From NCBI RefSeq assembly GCF_001545155.1, contig NZ_CP014226.1, positions 363,152-427,151 on the forward strand: a DNA stretch of 64,000 nt. The letters run 5' to 3'. The DNA comes from Halomonas chromatireducens. Lineage in GTDB: Bacteria > Pseudomonadota > Gammaproteobacteria > Pseudomonadales > Halomonadaceae. How positions within the stretch are numbered: position 1 is the first letter of the stretch; the number at the start of each line of letters is the position of its first letter. The position numbers and the translations under genes were made by a program. Below, piece after piece: positions 43,759-52,469 of this stretch. The notes under the pieces were generated by a model. That model ran no database searches. It saw nothing but the letters and a program-made list of their open reading frames with translations, and was not told the DNA's origin.

Positions 43759-45297
43759 TCAGGTGTTGTTGGACTTGGGTGGGTGGGACTTGGATCGCTT
43801 GCGCATGACACCTGCTTTCACCAGTCCACGCCATGCCATCGTAAGGATGACCAGCGCTAGCAGGATCAGCAGGATGAGGCTGCCTGGCCGCGACCAGAAG
43901 ATCGCCAGGCTGCCGTTGGAGAACACCAGCGACTGACGCACGGCGCTCTCGAAACCCGGCCCCAGCAGCAGGCCGATAATCAAGGGGGCGATGGGGAAGT
44001 GGGTGCGACGCATCAAGTACCCCAGGCCACCACCTACCACCAGGATCAACAGATCGAAGGTGCTGGAATTGACCGCATAGGCGCCGCAGACGCATAGCAA
44101 CAGGACGCAGGGATAAAGCACGGTGGATGGAATGCGGGTGACCTGCTTCAGCCAACGAATCGCCGCCAAGCCAAATATCAGCAGCAGAACGTTGGTGACG
44201 AGCAGTACCAGGAACAGCCCGAACAGGAAGCCTGGGTTCTGTTGAATCAGCAGCGGTCCCGGCATCATGCCTTGCGCCATCAGCGCACCAATCAATACAG
44301 CTGTGATGGTGTCACCGGGAATACCGAACACGGTCATGGGAATCAGCGCCGCGGGCACCACGGCGTTGTTGCCGGACTCTGCCGCTGCCAGTCCCTCGAG
44401 CGATCCCTTGCCGAATTTTTCCGGTTCACGGGAGCGTTCGCGGGCCAGGCCATAGGCAATCCAGCAGGAAATTTCAGCGCCCAGTCCCGGCAATGACCCC
44501 AAAAAGGTTCCCAGGGAGGTCGAGCGCAGGATGGTCGGGCGCAGGGCCCAGAACTCTGCCCACTTGAGCCTTTCTCCACCATGTTCCACCACTGGCAGGG
44601 CACCACTAGGCCGCTCGGGCGGATGCGTCAGCTGCATGAGGATCTCACTCAGCGCAAACATGCCGATTAGCAGGGGAATCAGTGAAACGCCGCCCAGCAG
44701 ATCGGTATTGCCGAAGGTGAAGCGCTGGTAACCCGACATCGGATCGAGCCCAATAGATGCGACCAGAAGGCCGAGCCCGGCAGCAATCATCCCCTTCAGG
44801 AAACTCTCTCCGCTGACCGTGGCGATCATCGTCAATGCAATGAGGTAGAGCAGCGCAAACTCCGGTGAACCGAAGCGAATCGCGATGCTTGCCAGCGGGA
44901 TAGCCACCATGATCAGCACCAGGGTGGCCATGAAATCCGCCACCACAGAGCTGTATAGACTCAGTTCCAGTGCCTTGCGCGATTTACCCTGCTGCGTCAG
45001 CGCATAGCCGTCACGGGCCGTTGCAGCCGCCGCCGCAGTGCCGGGAGTATTGACCAGGATGGCCGGTATCGAGCCGCCATAGATGGCCCCCTTGTAGATT
45101 CCCAACAGAAAAGGGATACCAATGGTCGCCTCCATGAAGAAGGTGAAGGGCGCCAGCACCGCCACCGCCATGGTGGCAGTGAGCCCTGGCAAGGCGCCGA
45201 TCAGGATGCCACCGGCAAGCCCCGCCGACAGCGCCAGGAAGGTCCAGGGACTGGCCAGCATGGCAAGCCCCTGCTGGAGTACGGCCAGGTCGATCAC
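43759..45297 (-). CDS. TTT transporter large membrane subunit (TctA family)
   Basis: A 512-residue protein with about 12 hydrophobic segments and both TctA half-repeats: GGILIGALPGLTATMAVAVLAPF with NTPGTAAAAATARDGYA, and GTFLGSLPGLGAEISCWIAYG with ESGNNAVVPAALIP. It forms the transport channel with the TctB partner. Starts by ATGA overlap with tctB and ends 11 bp before tctC. Confidence 0.94.
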   Translation of the reverse strand: MIDLAVLQQGLAMLASPWTFLALSAGLAGGILIGALPGLTATMAVAVLAPFTFFMEATIGIPFLLGIYKGAIYGGSIPAILVNTPGTAAAAATARDGYALTQQGKSRKALELSLYSSVVADFMATLVLIMVAIPLASIAIRFGSPEFALLYLIALTMIATVSGESFLKGMIAAGLGLLVASIGLDPMSGYQRFTFGNTDLLGGVSLIPLLIGMFALSEILMQLTHPPERPSGALPVVEHGGERLKWAEFWALRPTILRSTSLGTFLGSLPGLGAEISCWIAYGLARERSREPEKFGKGSLEGLAAAESGNNAVVPAALIPMTVFGIPGDTITAVLIGALMAQGMMPGPLLIQQNPGFLFGLFLVLLVTNVLLLIFGLAAIRWLKQVTRIPSTVLYPCVLLLCVCGAYAVNSSTFDLLILVVGGGLGYLMRRTHFPIAPLIIGLLLGPGFESAVRQSLVFSNGSLAIFWSRPGSLILLILLALVILTMAWRGLVKAGVMRKRSKSHPPKSNNT

Positions 45298-45768
45298 AGC
45301 ACCACCCCTCTGGGGAAGTAGACCCCCATGACGCCCTCGAAAAGATGGATCACCAGCGCCGGCGGCACTACCGCCAGCGCCAGCAACACATACCAGCGGC
45401 GTTCGCCGAAGCAGAGTGCCAGCAGCGGCACGGCCAGCATGGTGACCAGCCAGATGCCCAGGAAGCGGATCGATACGACCATGGCCACCATCAGCGCATA
45501 GGCGACGAGCGCCCGGGCGGTGTGTCCAGACTCGAAGGCCACCGAGGACGCTGGCCGCCAGGCGGACAGCAGCAGCACCACGCCGAGGCCGGTCACCAGC
45601 AGTGCGATCAAGCCGGGGAAGAACGCCGCCGACCCGATATCGCGGGGGTCTCCAAACGGCGGCGGCGTGCTATGCACGATGCGCAGAAACATGACCCCCA
45701 CCGCGATCACCACGAGTGCCAGCAGCGACTCGATCAGGCGCCCCCCAGGCCACGTGCGTGAGTTCATG
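45294..45768 (-). CDS. TTT transporter small membrane subunit (TctB family)
   Basis: About 157 residues with four predicted membrane segments and a C-terminal end (LVIHLFEGVMGVYFPRGVVL) typical of TctB. The ATG at 45768 puts the first membrane segment at the normal distance; a longer frame reaches into the hydantoinase gene and is unlikely. First of tctB-tctA-tctC, following the hydantoinase gene by 54 bp. Confidence 0.86.
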
Positions 45769-45822
45769 GGGACACCCCGCTCGCTATCAGCGCCTCGAGG
45801 CGTCCGGGCATGTGTGAACGGC

Positions 45823-47268
45823 TTACCACGCATCACCTCCCGACGGCCGTGGCTTGGGCCGAGCCGGCGCGGGCAGGGCGCAGGGCAGGAACTGGCCGCG
45901 CCCGGCGACGCCCAGGTAGTCACCGTCGCGCCACACCACCTCGCCACGTGACAGCGTCAGGGCCGGCCAGGCCGACACCGGTATGCCCTCGTAGGGGGTG
46001 TAGTCGACGCCGTGATGCAGGTCGCTGTTGCGGATGCGCCGGTCCAGGCCGGTCTCCCAGATCACCAGGTCGGCATCGGCGCCGACGGCTATCGAGCCCT
46101 TGCGCGGATAGAGGCCATACATGCGCGCCACATTGGTGGCGGTGAGTGCCACGAACTGCTGAATGGTCAAGCGGCCCGTCTCCACCCCATGGCTGAACAG
46201 CAGGGCAAGACGCGTTTCGAGTCCCGGGATGCCGTTGGGAATACGTTCAAAGCTGGCGTCACTGCCGGCCGCGAACTTGCCCTGGGGGCCAGCGAAGGTG
46301 AACGGCGCATGATCCGAGGAGAAGATCTGGAAGGCGCCACTCTCCAGGCCATCCCAGACCACTTGCTGGTTGGCCTTGTCGCGCGGCGGCGGGCTGCAGA
46401 TGCACTTGGCACCGTGGTGATCGTCGTCCTCGATGCCTAGGTCGTCAGCGGTCAGGAACAAGTACTGCGGGCAGGTCTCGGCATAGATGCGCAGGCCGTG
46501 GCTGTGCGCCCAGCGCAGCTGATCTATCGCCTCACGCCCAGAGACGTGGACGATCAGGATCGGTACGTCGACCAGCTCGGCATAGGCAATAGCGCGGTGG
46601 GTGGCCTCACGCTCGACCAGCATGGGCCGCGCCTCGGCGTGATAGCGGGGAGCGGTATGGCCATGGGCAAGCAGACGTTCGGTGAGCCAGGCGATGCAGT
46701 CGGCATTCTCGGCATGCACCATGACCATGGCACCGTGCTCACGAGCCACCGCCAGCACGTCGATGATTTCCCGGTCCGACAGCTTCAGGTCGTCGTAGGT
46801 CATGTAGATCTTGAACGAGGTATAGCCTTCGCGGATCAGTGCCGGCAGCTCATTGGCCAGCACCTCGGGGGTCGCGTCGGTCACAATCAGGTGGAAGGCG
46901 TAGTCGATACACGCCTTGCCTTCGGCACGCTGGTGATAGTCGTCGACGGCGGCGCGCAGACTCTGGCCTTTCATCTGGCAGGCAAAAGGAAAGACCGTGG
47001 TGGTGCCGCCGCAGGCCGCCGAGCGGGTACCGCTGAGAAAGTCGTCGGCCATCTTCGAGCCGTCAGAGGTGGGCTGGTCCAGATGGCAGTGCCCGTCGAT
47101 GCCGCCTGGCAGCACCCAGCGGCCGGCGGCATCCATCTCTTCACGTCCGGCGCCGAGACCGCTGCCCAGCGCCGTGATCACGCCGTCGCGGATGCCGATA
47201 TCGGCTTCGAACACATCGGCGGCGGTGGCGCAGCGGGCGCGCCGAATCACCAGATCGAATTCAGCCAT
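45823..47268 (-). CDS. Dihydropyrimidinase/hydantoinase-type cyclic amidohydrolase
   Basis: A 481-residue zinc enzyme that opens cyclic ureides such as hydantoins or dihydropyrimidines. Ligands are visible: HCHLDQP (HxH), the carboxylated lysine in TSFKIYMTYDD, HAEN, HVSG and the Asp of SSDHAPF. PGGIDGHCHLD and the CGGTTTVFPF strand are typical of D-hydantoinase and dihydropyrimidinase. Which ring it opens is unknown. It overlaps the racemase-like gene by 8 bp, so product and racemase are likely metabolically linked. Confidence 0.92.
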   Translation of the reverse strand: MAEFDLVIRRARCATAADVFEADIGIRDGVITALGSGLGAGREEMDAAGRWVLPGGIDGHCHLDQPTSDGSKMADDFLSGTRSAACGGTTTVFPFACQMKGQSLRAAVDDYHQRAEGKACIDYAFHLIVTDATPEVLANELPALIREGYTSFKIYMTYDDLKLSDREIIDVLAVAREHGAMVMVHAENADCIAWLTERLLAHGHTAPRYHAEARPMLVEREATHRAIAYAELVDVPILIVHVSGREAIDQLRWAHSHGLRIYAETCPQYLFLTADDLGIEDDDHHGAKCICSPPPRDKANQQVVWDGLESGAFQIFSSDHAPFTFAGPQGKFAAGSDASFERIPNGIPGLETRLALLFSHGVETGRLTIQQFVALTATNVARMYGLYPRKGSIAVGADADLVIWETGLDRRIRNSDLHHGVDYTPYEGIPVSAWPALTLSRGEVVWRDGDYLGVAGRGQFLPCALPAPARPKPRPSGGDAW

Positions 47269-48001
47269 GTGCCATCACTCCTTCCATCAGTTGGCCCCAA
47301 CCGGCCACCGGCACGTCGCCATGACTGGTCATGCGCAGCATCTTCCACACCACGGTGGCCGTGGTATCCAGCACCGGCACTCCCAGCTCCGCCTCCCACG
47401 CCGGAACCAGGTCGGCCGAATAGAGATTGGTGCAGGCCACCACGATGGCCGGCGGCCCGGTTTGGGCCACACGGCGAACCTGGGCAGTGAGTGTTGCCGC
47501 GGTCACCTCCGAATAGGCGAAGTTTTCGCTGATGCCCAGGTGATCCTCGGCCACCACGTCAAACCCTTCGCCACGATAGTTGTCGAGAATTCGCTGCTGT
47601 ACGTCGTCGGTATAGGGCGTCACCAGACCGAACTCGCGCAGCCCGTATGCCGCGAGGATTTCATTCAGCGCCAGCATCGAGGTCGTGGCCGGAATACCGG
47701 TCTCTTCACTGATGCGTTGGCACAAGGTCTCGTCGTGGTCGAACCCCAGCCAGCCGGCCGAGGTGCCGCTCCAGCCGATTACATCCACCCGGGCGTCGGC
47801 CAACAGACGGGCTGCCGCCAGCACGTGGCTATCATCGAACTGGCCGAGGGCTCGCGCGCTGAGCGCGATCTCGGTCACGGTAAAGCGGGAGAAGTGCGCG
47901 CTGACCCCGGGAACCTTGGCCACCATGGCTGAGGTAAGCGGCTCCAGGGCGGTATTGGATGAGGGCGTGAGAACGCCGAATCGGCTGCGGATGACGGTCA
48001 C
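47261..48001 (-). CDS. Asp/Glu racemase-fold protein (maleate isomerase/arylmalonate decarboxylase-like)
   Basis: A 246-residue protein of the Asp/Glu racemase superfamily. The opening RFGVLTPSSNTALEPLTSAM is the nucleophile/anion-loop pattern of maleate cis-trans isomerases, and the second conserved cysteine is in AIVVACTNLYSADLVPAWE; the first catalytic position looks like WSGTSAGWLG, with Ser/Thr instead of Cys. It starts at GTG 48001, overlapping the previous stop as GTGA with AGGAG upstream. Reaction unknown; an isomerase or decarboxylase of the ring-opened product is a guess. Confidence 0.78.
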   Translation of the reverse strand: MTVIRSRFGVLTPSSNTALEPLTSAMVAKVPGVSAHFSRFTVTEIALSARALGQFDDSHVLAAARLLADARVDVIGWSGTSAGWLGFDHDETLCQRISEETGIPATTSMLALNEILAAYGLREFGLVTPYTDDVQQRILDNYRGEGFDVVAEDHLGISENFAYSEVTAATLTAQVRRVAQTGPPAIVVACTNLYSADLVPAWEAELGVPVLDTTATVVWKMLRMTSHGDVPVAGWGQLMEGVMAHG

Positions 48002-48456
48002 CGGGAGGCTCCTGTGGTCGGGTGAGTAGTGATGATCAACGGCTGGGCGCCCTGCCATAGGCAGCGTCGTCCCAGTTCCGGGAGCTGCTCGAGTCCTTCG
48101 ACGAAGCTCATGAAATGATTGCCAGCGATCGGCCCCAGCTTGCTGGCAAAGCTACACGCGCCATAGGCCAGCAGAATCTCGGTCTCGCTGTACCCGCCGG
48201 GGTAGAACAGCACGTCGCCGGGAGACGGATAGCGGGTGGTGTTCTCCCAAGGCAGCGCGAAGTCCTTTTCGCCCAGGGGGATCCAGACGCCCTCACCGCT
48301 CCAGCGCACATGCACCAGCTGCGTCTCCCAGGGCAGTAACGCCAGAAAGGCCGCCACGCTGTGCGGGGCATCGGGACGGAGCTCGGCCAGGAACTCGAGG
48401 TCGTTGGAGACCAGGCGCAGGCGTACGCTGCTCTCTTCCGGCTGAGGACGACTCAT
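47998..48456 (-). CDS. DUF3830 (cyclophilin-like fold) protein
   Basis: A 152-residue protein with the DUF3830 pattern: APHSVAAFLALLPWETQLVHVRWSGEGVWIPLGE, PSPGDVLFYPGGYSETEILLAYG and GNHFMSFVEGLEQL. The family has a cyclophilin-like barrel and often occurs beside hydantoinases and Asp/Glu racemases, but its role is not known. It overlaps both neighbours by 4 bp in the operon. Confidence 0.82.
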   Translation of the reverse strand: MSRPQPEESSVRLRLVSNDLEFLAELRPDAPHSVAAFLALLPWETQLVHVRWSGEGVWIPLGEKDFALPWENTTRYPSPGDVLFYPGGYSETEILLAYGACSFASKLGPIAGNHFMSFVEGLEQLPELGRRCLWQGAQPLIITTHPTTGASR

Positions 48457-49205
48457 TGCACATCCCCCCGGCCAATCAGCTGCCCCAATGCTGGCGACAA
48501 GCCTTTGGCACCTTTCGCCGGCGGCGCGGCATAGCTGCCCGCCGTCGCCTTGGCGGGGCCGAGGTGGGACAGCAACTCCGCCTGCTGTACCGCGCAGCTC
48601 ACGCCATCCACCACCGGCACCGGTATGCGCTGTGCCACGCTGCGCGCCAGACCCGCCAAGGGCGCGCCGGCGATGATCAACACATCCGCGCCATCGTCGC
48701 GAATCGCCGCCTCACACAGCGCCACCAGCTGCTCGCCCTTGTCCTGCTGCACGCTGCCGATATTTGCCAGCGGCTCGTCCAGACAGCGGATAACGGCCAG
48801 ACGCGACGTCATGCCGTAGCGAACCACGGGCTCGGCATACCAGGCACGGATGCGCCTTGAAATAGCCACGATGCCGATCTTGCCGCCGAGCATGGCGGCA
48901 CTCATCAGCGCACTCTCGGTCAGGCCCACCACCGGTATCGGCAGCATCTCGCGGGCCGCTTCAAGTCCCGGGTCGCCAAAGGCGGCCACCACGGCGGCAT
49001 CGTGTCCGGAAAAGTGGTCGGCCAGCTCGTTGAGCGTTGCGTAAGCGCCGATGGCAGCCTCGGCGCGGGTCTCGATATAGGCCACGCCCAGCGCCGCCGT
49101 GCGCAGGGTCAGCTCAGTCCCCGGACTGGCCGTACGGCGCGCCTCGGCCTCGATCAGTTCGGTGACGCTTTGCGAGATGTTGGGATTGACGATCAGCAGT
49201 TTCAT
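48453..49205 (-). CDS. Hydantoin racemase-like (Asp/Glu racemase superfamily) protein
   Basis: A 250-residue protein that opens with LLIVNPNISQSVTELIEAEA and carries VVAAFGDPGLEAAREMLPIPVVGLTE and ADVLIIAGAPLAGLARSV, both characteristic of the HyuE group. Hydantoin racemases use two cysteines; here the first is Ala (AAFGDPG) and the second site reads IIAGAPLAG, so neither is at its usual place. Either it is a non-racemising relative or it uses other residues. It lies just upstream of DUF3830 by ATGA overlap. Confidence 0.8.
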   Translation of the reverse strand: MKLLIVNPNISQSVTELIEAEARRTASPGTELTLRTAALGVAYIETRAEAAIGAYATLNELADHFSGHDAAVVAAFGDPGLEAAREMLPIPVVGLTESALMSAAMLGGKIGIVAISRRIRAWYAEPVVRYGMTSRLAVIRCLDEPLANIGSVQQDKGEQLVALCEAAIRDDGADVLIIAGAPLAGLARSVAQRIPVPVVDGVSCAVQQAELLSHLGPAKATAGSYAAPPAKGAKGLSPALGQLIGRGDVQ

Positions 49206-49232
49206 GGGCGCTCCCTCGAGCCGTTAGCAGGG

Positions 49233-50606
49233 TCAGACCTGGGCCCGGGCGCGGGACCAGAGTGCTTCGGCCGCGTGCTGGGCATCGGCCAGCAGCGCCG
49301 GCGTATCCGCCAGACACAGCTCGCCCCCCTCGACCACCACCTGCCCATTGCAGACCACCATCTCCACATCGCGTCCCTGGGCGGTATGCACCAAATTGCC
49401 CAGCGCATTGATCAGCGGCACCAGGTGCGGGCGGCGGAAATCGAAGACCGCCAAGTCGGCGCGCTTGCCGGGCGTCAGCGAGCCCAGCTCATGCCCCAGG
49501 CCAAGCGCCTTGGCGCCGTTCAGGGTGGCCATCTCCAGCACATGGTGAGGCTGCCAGGTGTCGTTCACCTCGCCTTCCTGGACGCGGCCCATGATCAGCG
49601 CCCAGCGCATGACCTCGACCATGTCGGCGTGCATGTTGTCGGTGGCCAGTGTCAGATTGGCGCCGGCTTGACGCAGTCGGGTGGTGGGGGCAATGCGCCC
49701 GCCGGTGGCATTGCCGCGCGGGACGTGGGCGATATTGGTGCCTGCGCGACCGATACGCGCGATATCGCTGTCGCTGACGTACATGCAGTGGGCGGCCGTG
49801 AAGCGCGGCCCGAGCAGCCCGACATCCTCGAGCAGCTCACTCGGGCTCATGCCGTCGCGCTCCTCGACGCGACGATTCTCTTTGCGGCTCTGGGAGAGAT
49901 GGCCGTTGACCTGGATGCCCAGGGCGTCGCGGGTCTCGGCCACCTTCACCAGCAGCTCGCGGGAGCAGGTGTCCGGCGCATGGGCCGCCAGCTCGACGCC
50001 CAGGCGGCCGTCCATCTTGCCCTGCCAGCGCTCATGCAGCGACACTGCCTCACCCAGCGTCTTCTCGCCAATCGCGGTGCGATGCTCCCACACCCCTTCA
50101 TGGACGCGACTGAAATCCACATCATGGATGCGGCCACAGGTGATCACCCGCATGCCCAGTTCGCCCATTGCCGGCAGCGTCAGGTCGGCATGCACATAGC
50201 TGTCATTGATCAGGGTGGAACCGAACAGCAACGCCTCGGCGGCGCCCAGTCGCGCCAGTGCCACCGCTTCTTCCTCGCGGACCTCATGGCCGTGCGGCAC
50301 GCCCGGGGTGTAGGCCGGGGCGAAGCCCATGTCCTCGGCCACGCCCCGTACCATGCTCAGGATGGTGTGGGTATGCACATTGACGAAACCTGGAATGATC
50401 ACACGACCATGCATATCCAGGGTACGGCGGGCGGGCGGGAGCGGCTCACCGGCAGCGTGGGGGCCCACCTCGACCAGGCGGCCCTGATGGATCACCAAGC
50501 GACCGCAGGCGATCTCACCGAGCTGTGGGTCCACGGTCAGTAAGCGCGCGCCGTAAATCACCAGGTCGGCAGGGTGCTCGGCGTCGAACGGAGAGGGTGT
50601 CGGCAT
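49233..50606 (-). CDS. Amidohydrolase of the deaminase/chlorohydrolase branch
   Basis: A 457-residue metal-dependent hydrolase. The HxH motif is PGFVNVHTHTILSMVRG, later His in NGHLSQS and FTAAHCMYVS, and the metal Asp in LTLATDNMHADM. It is only distantly similar to the other amidohydrolase at 41198. Typical reactions are deamination or dechlorination of N-heterocycles. ATG 50606 (MPTPSPFDAEH) has GAGGAG upstream; the frame is open further but into the TRAP gene. First catabolic gene after the TRAP transporter. Confidence 0.85.
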   Translation of the reverse strand: MPTPSPFDAEHPADLVIYGARLLTVDPQLGEIACGRLVIHQGRLVEVGPHAAGEPLPPARRTLDMHGRVIIPGFVNVHTHTILSMVRGVAEDMGFAPAYTPGVPHGHEVREEEAVALARLGAAEALLFGSTLINDSYVHADLTLPAMGELGMRVITCGRIHDVDFSRVHEGVWEHRTAIGEKTLGEAVSLHERWQGKMDGRLGVELAAHAPDTCSRELLVKVAETRDALGIQVNGHLSQSRKENRRVEERDGMSPSELLEDVGLLGPRFTAAHCMYVSDSDIARIGRAGTNIAHVPRGNATGGRIAPTTRLRQAGANLTLATDNMHADMVEVMRWALIMGRVQEGEVNDTWQPHHVLEMATLNGAKALGLGHELGSLTPGKRADLAVFDFRRPHLVPLINALGNLVHTAQGRDVEMVVCNGQVVVEGGELCLADTPALLADAQHAAEALWSRARAQV

Positions 50607-50623
50607 GGTATGCTCCTCAGGAT

Positions 50624-51904
50624 TCAGTAACCGAGTGCACGAGGCAGCGCGGTGACGATTTGCGGAAAGGCGATGCAAAGACCGAGGATCGCGAACTGGA
50701 AGGCAACGAACGGCAGTGACTCTCTGACCAGCGTCATCATCGGCACCTTGGTTATGCCGCTCATGACGAAGTAGAGCACGCCAACTGGCGGCGTCATCAT
50801 GCCGACCACCAGGTTGTACATGAACAGAAAGCCGAAATAGAGCGGATCGATGCCGTACAGCACGGCGACGGGCGCGAACAGCGGCACCAGCATGATGTAG
50901 GCGGCGTTGGATTCGATCAGCATGCCGATCACCACCAGCAGTGCCATGGTCAGCAAGATAAAGATCATGGGATCCGCGGTCAGCGACTGGATGAACGATG
51001 ACAGCATCATCGGCACCATCTCGATGGTGAAAATGAAGGTCAGCACCGACGCAAACGCGATCAGCGCCCCGACCATCGCCGAGGTCACCGCGGCGCGGTA
51101 GAGACAGCCCGGCAGGTCGGCGATACGCAGACGGCGCGTGACGGCGAATCCGATGAAAGCTGAGTAGACCACCGCGATGGCTGCCCCTTCGGTCGCGGTA
51201 AAGATGCCGCCTACGATGCCGCCTACCACGATCACCGGCATCATGATGATGACGATGGCGCGCCGCGCCTGCCGCCCCACGTTGCAGAGGTTGAAGCGCT
51301 CGCCGGTCAGCGGATAGCCGCGCTTCCAGGAGATCCAACTGGCAATGACCATGAAGCCCACGGCCAGCAAGATGCCGGGGAGGATACCCGCCATGAAAAG
51401 GCCACCCACCGACACCGAAGAGCCGGCCATCAAGGCGTAGACGATCATCGCATTGCTGGGTGGGATCACCGGGCCCAGATTGGCCGCCGAGGCAATCACG
51501 GCACCTGAGTAGGCATCCGGGTAGTACTTACGCAGCGACGGTACCAGCGTACTGCCCATGGCACTGGCGCTGGCCACAGCAGCACCGCTTACCGACGCGA
51601 AAATGGTGCCGGAAGTGATCGTCACGTGGGCCAGGCCGCCGTGCATCCTGCCCACCAGGCTGTTGGCAAAGGAGATGCGTCGATCCATGATCCCGGCTCT
51701 CACCATCAGCTCACCGGCGAGCATGAACAGCGGAATGGCCATCAGCGGGAAGCTGTTGACGGCGTGCAGCATTCGTTGCGGCATCACCACCAGCTCGAAA
51801 TCGAGCATCCACAGGCCCGCCAGCGACCCAAAGCCGAGGGCAAAGGCCAACGGCATGCCGAGGACGGCCAAGCCCAAAAACAACCCTATCGCCAGCCAGG
51901 TCAT
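50624..51904 (-). CDS. TRAP transporter large permease (DctM family)
   Basis: A 426-residue membrane protein with about 12 segments. Family motifs are LGMPLAFALGFGSLAGL, FPLMAIPLFMLAGELMVRAGI, SGTIFASVSGAAVASASAMG and SAANLGPVIPPSNAMIVYA. It forms the Na+-driven channel with DctQ. ATG 51904 overlaps the dctQ stop as ATGA. Confidence 0.95.
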   Translation of the reverse strand: MTWLAIGLFLGLAVLGMPLAFALGFGSLAGLWMLDFELVVMPQRMLHAVNSFPLMAIPLFMLAGELMVRAGIMDRRISFANSLVGRMHGGLAHVTITSGTIFASVSGAAVASASAMGSTLVPSLRKYYPDAYSGAVIASAANLGPVIPPSNAMIVYALMAGSSVSVGGLFMAGILPGILLAVGFMVIASWISWKRGYPLTGERFNLCNVGRQARRAIVIIMMPVIVVGGIVGGIFTATEGAAIAVVYSAFIGFAVTRRLRIADLPGCLYRAAVTSAMVGALIAFASVLTFIFTIEMVPMMLSSFIQSLTADPMIFILLTMALLVVIGMLIESNAAYIMLVPLFAPVAVLYGIDPLYFGFLFMYNLVVGMMTPPVGVLYFVMSGITKVPMMTLVRESLPFVAFQFAILGLCIAFPQIVTALPRALGY

Positions 51905-52461
51905 GTCAGCTCCTCCCAGGTTCGCGACCCGCCCCAGGCCAACAGGGCCAGGTGCAGGAAGGCATGGCCGCCGCAGATCAGCACCGCGATGTAATAGATC
52001 GCCGAGGTGATCGGCAGCGTCGGCATCAGTTCGGGCCAGCGATCGAGGGTCGCCACCCAGGCCCCCAGCATCACCATCAGCATCAGGGTCGTCGAAACGC
52101 CAGCCATCAGGCGAAACAGCACCTCCTTCATCCACTCAGGCATCAGCATGACGAACAAATCGATGCCCACATGCACCCCGTGCTTCACACCGTGGGGAAT
52201 GGCCAGGAAGATGGCCCAGACAAAGAACAGCCGCGACAGCTCGTCGGCGGAGTCGATCGATGACCCCAATACGTAGCGCCAGAACACCTGCAGGGAGACG
52301 ATGGTCGCCATCAGGCCCATCACTGCCACGATGCCCCAGTAGGTGGTGGCATCGAGCAGCTCCACGATGCGCTTGGCACGCCTGAAAGCACTGGAACGTG
52401 GCGGGGGCTGGGGCCCCCGCGCCTGGGTATTGTCGTGCGGTGGTGCAGAAGTGTCCGTCAT
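51901..52461 (-). CDS. TRAP transporter small permease (DctQ family)
   Basis: A 186-residue membrane protein with four segments and the DctQ hallmark FWRYVLGSSIDSADELSRLFFVWAIFLAIPHGVKHGVHVG (in parts). ATG 52461 is preferred because GAGG lies six bases upstream; a GTG at 52473 overlaps the binding-protein stop and is possible. Second gene of dctP-dctQ-dctM. Confidence 0.93.
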   Translation of the reverse strand: MTDTSAPPHDNTQARGPQPPPRSSAFRRAKRIVELLDATTYWGIVAVMGLMATIVSLQVFWRYVLGSSIDSADELSRLFFVWAIFLAIPHGVKHGVHVGIDLFVMLMPEWMKEVLFRLMAGVSTTLMLMVMLGAWVATLDRWPELMPTLPITSAIYYIAVLICGGHAFLHLALLAWGGSRTWEELT

Positions 52462-52469
52462 GCCTGACC

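Noticed and set aside
49233..51338. A 701-codon version of the amidohydrolase running back into the DctM gene
   Set aside because: The first 244 codons are antisense-like shadow of dctM in another frame; GAGGAG and the family start place the ATG at 50606.
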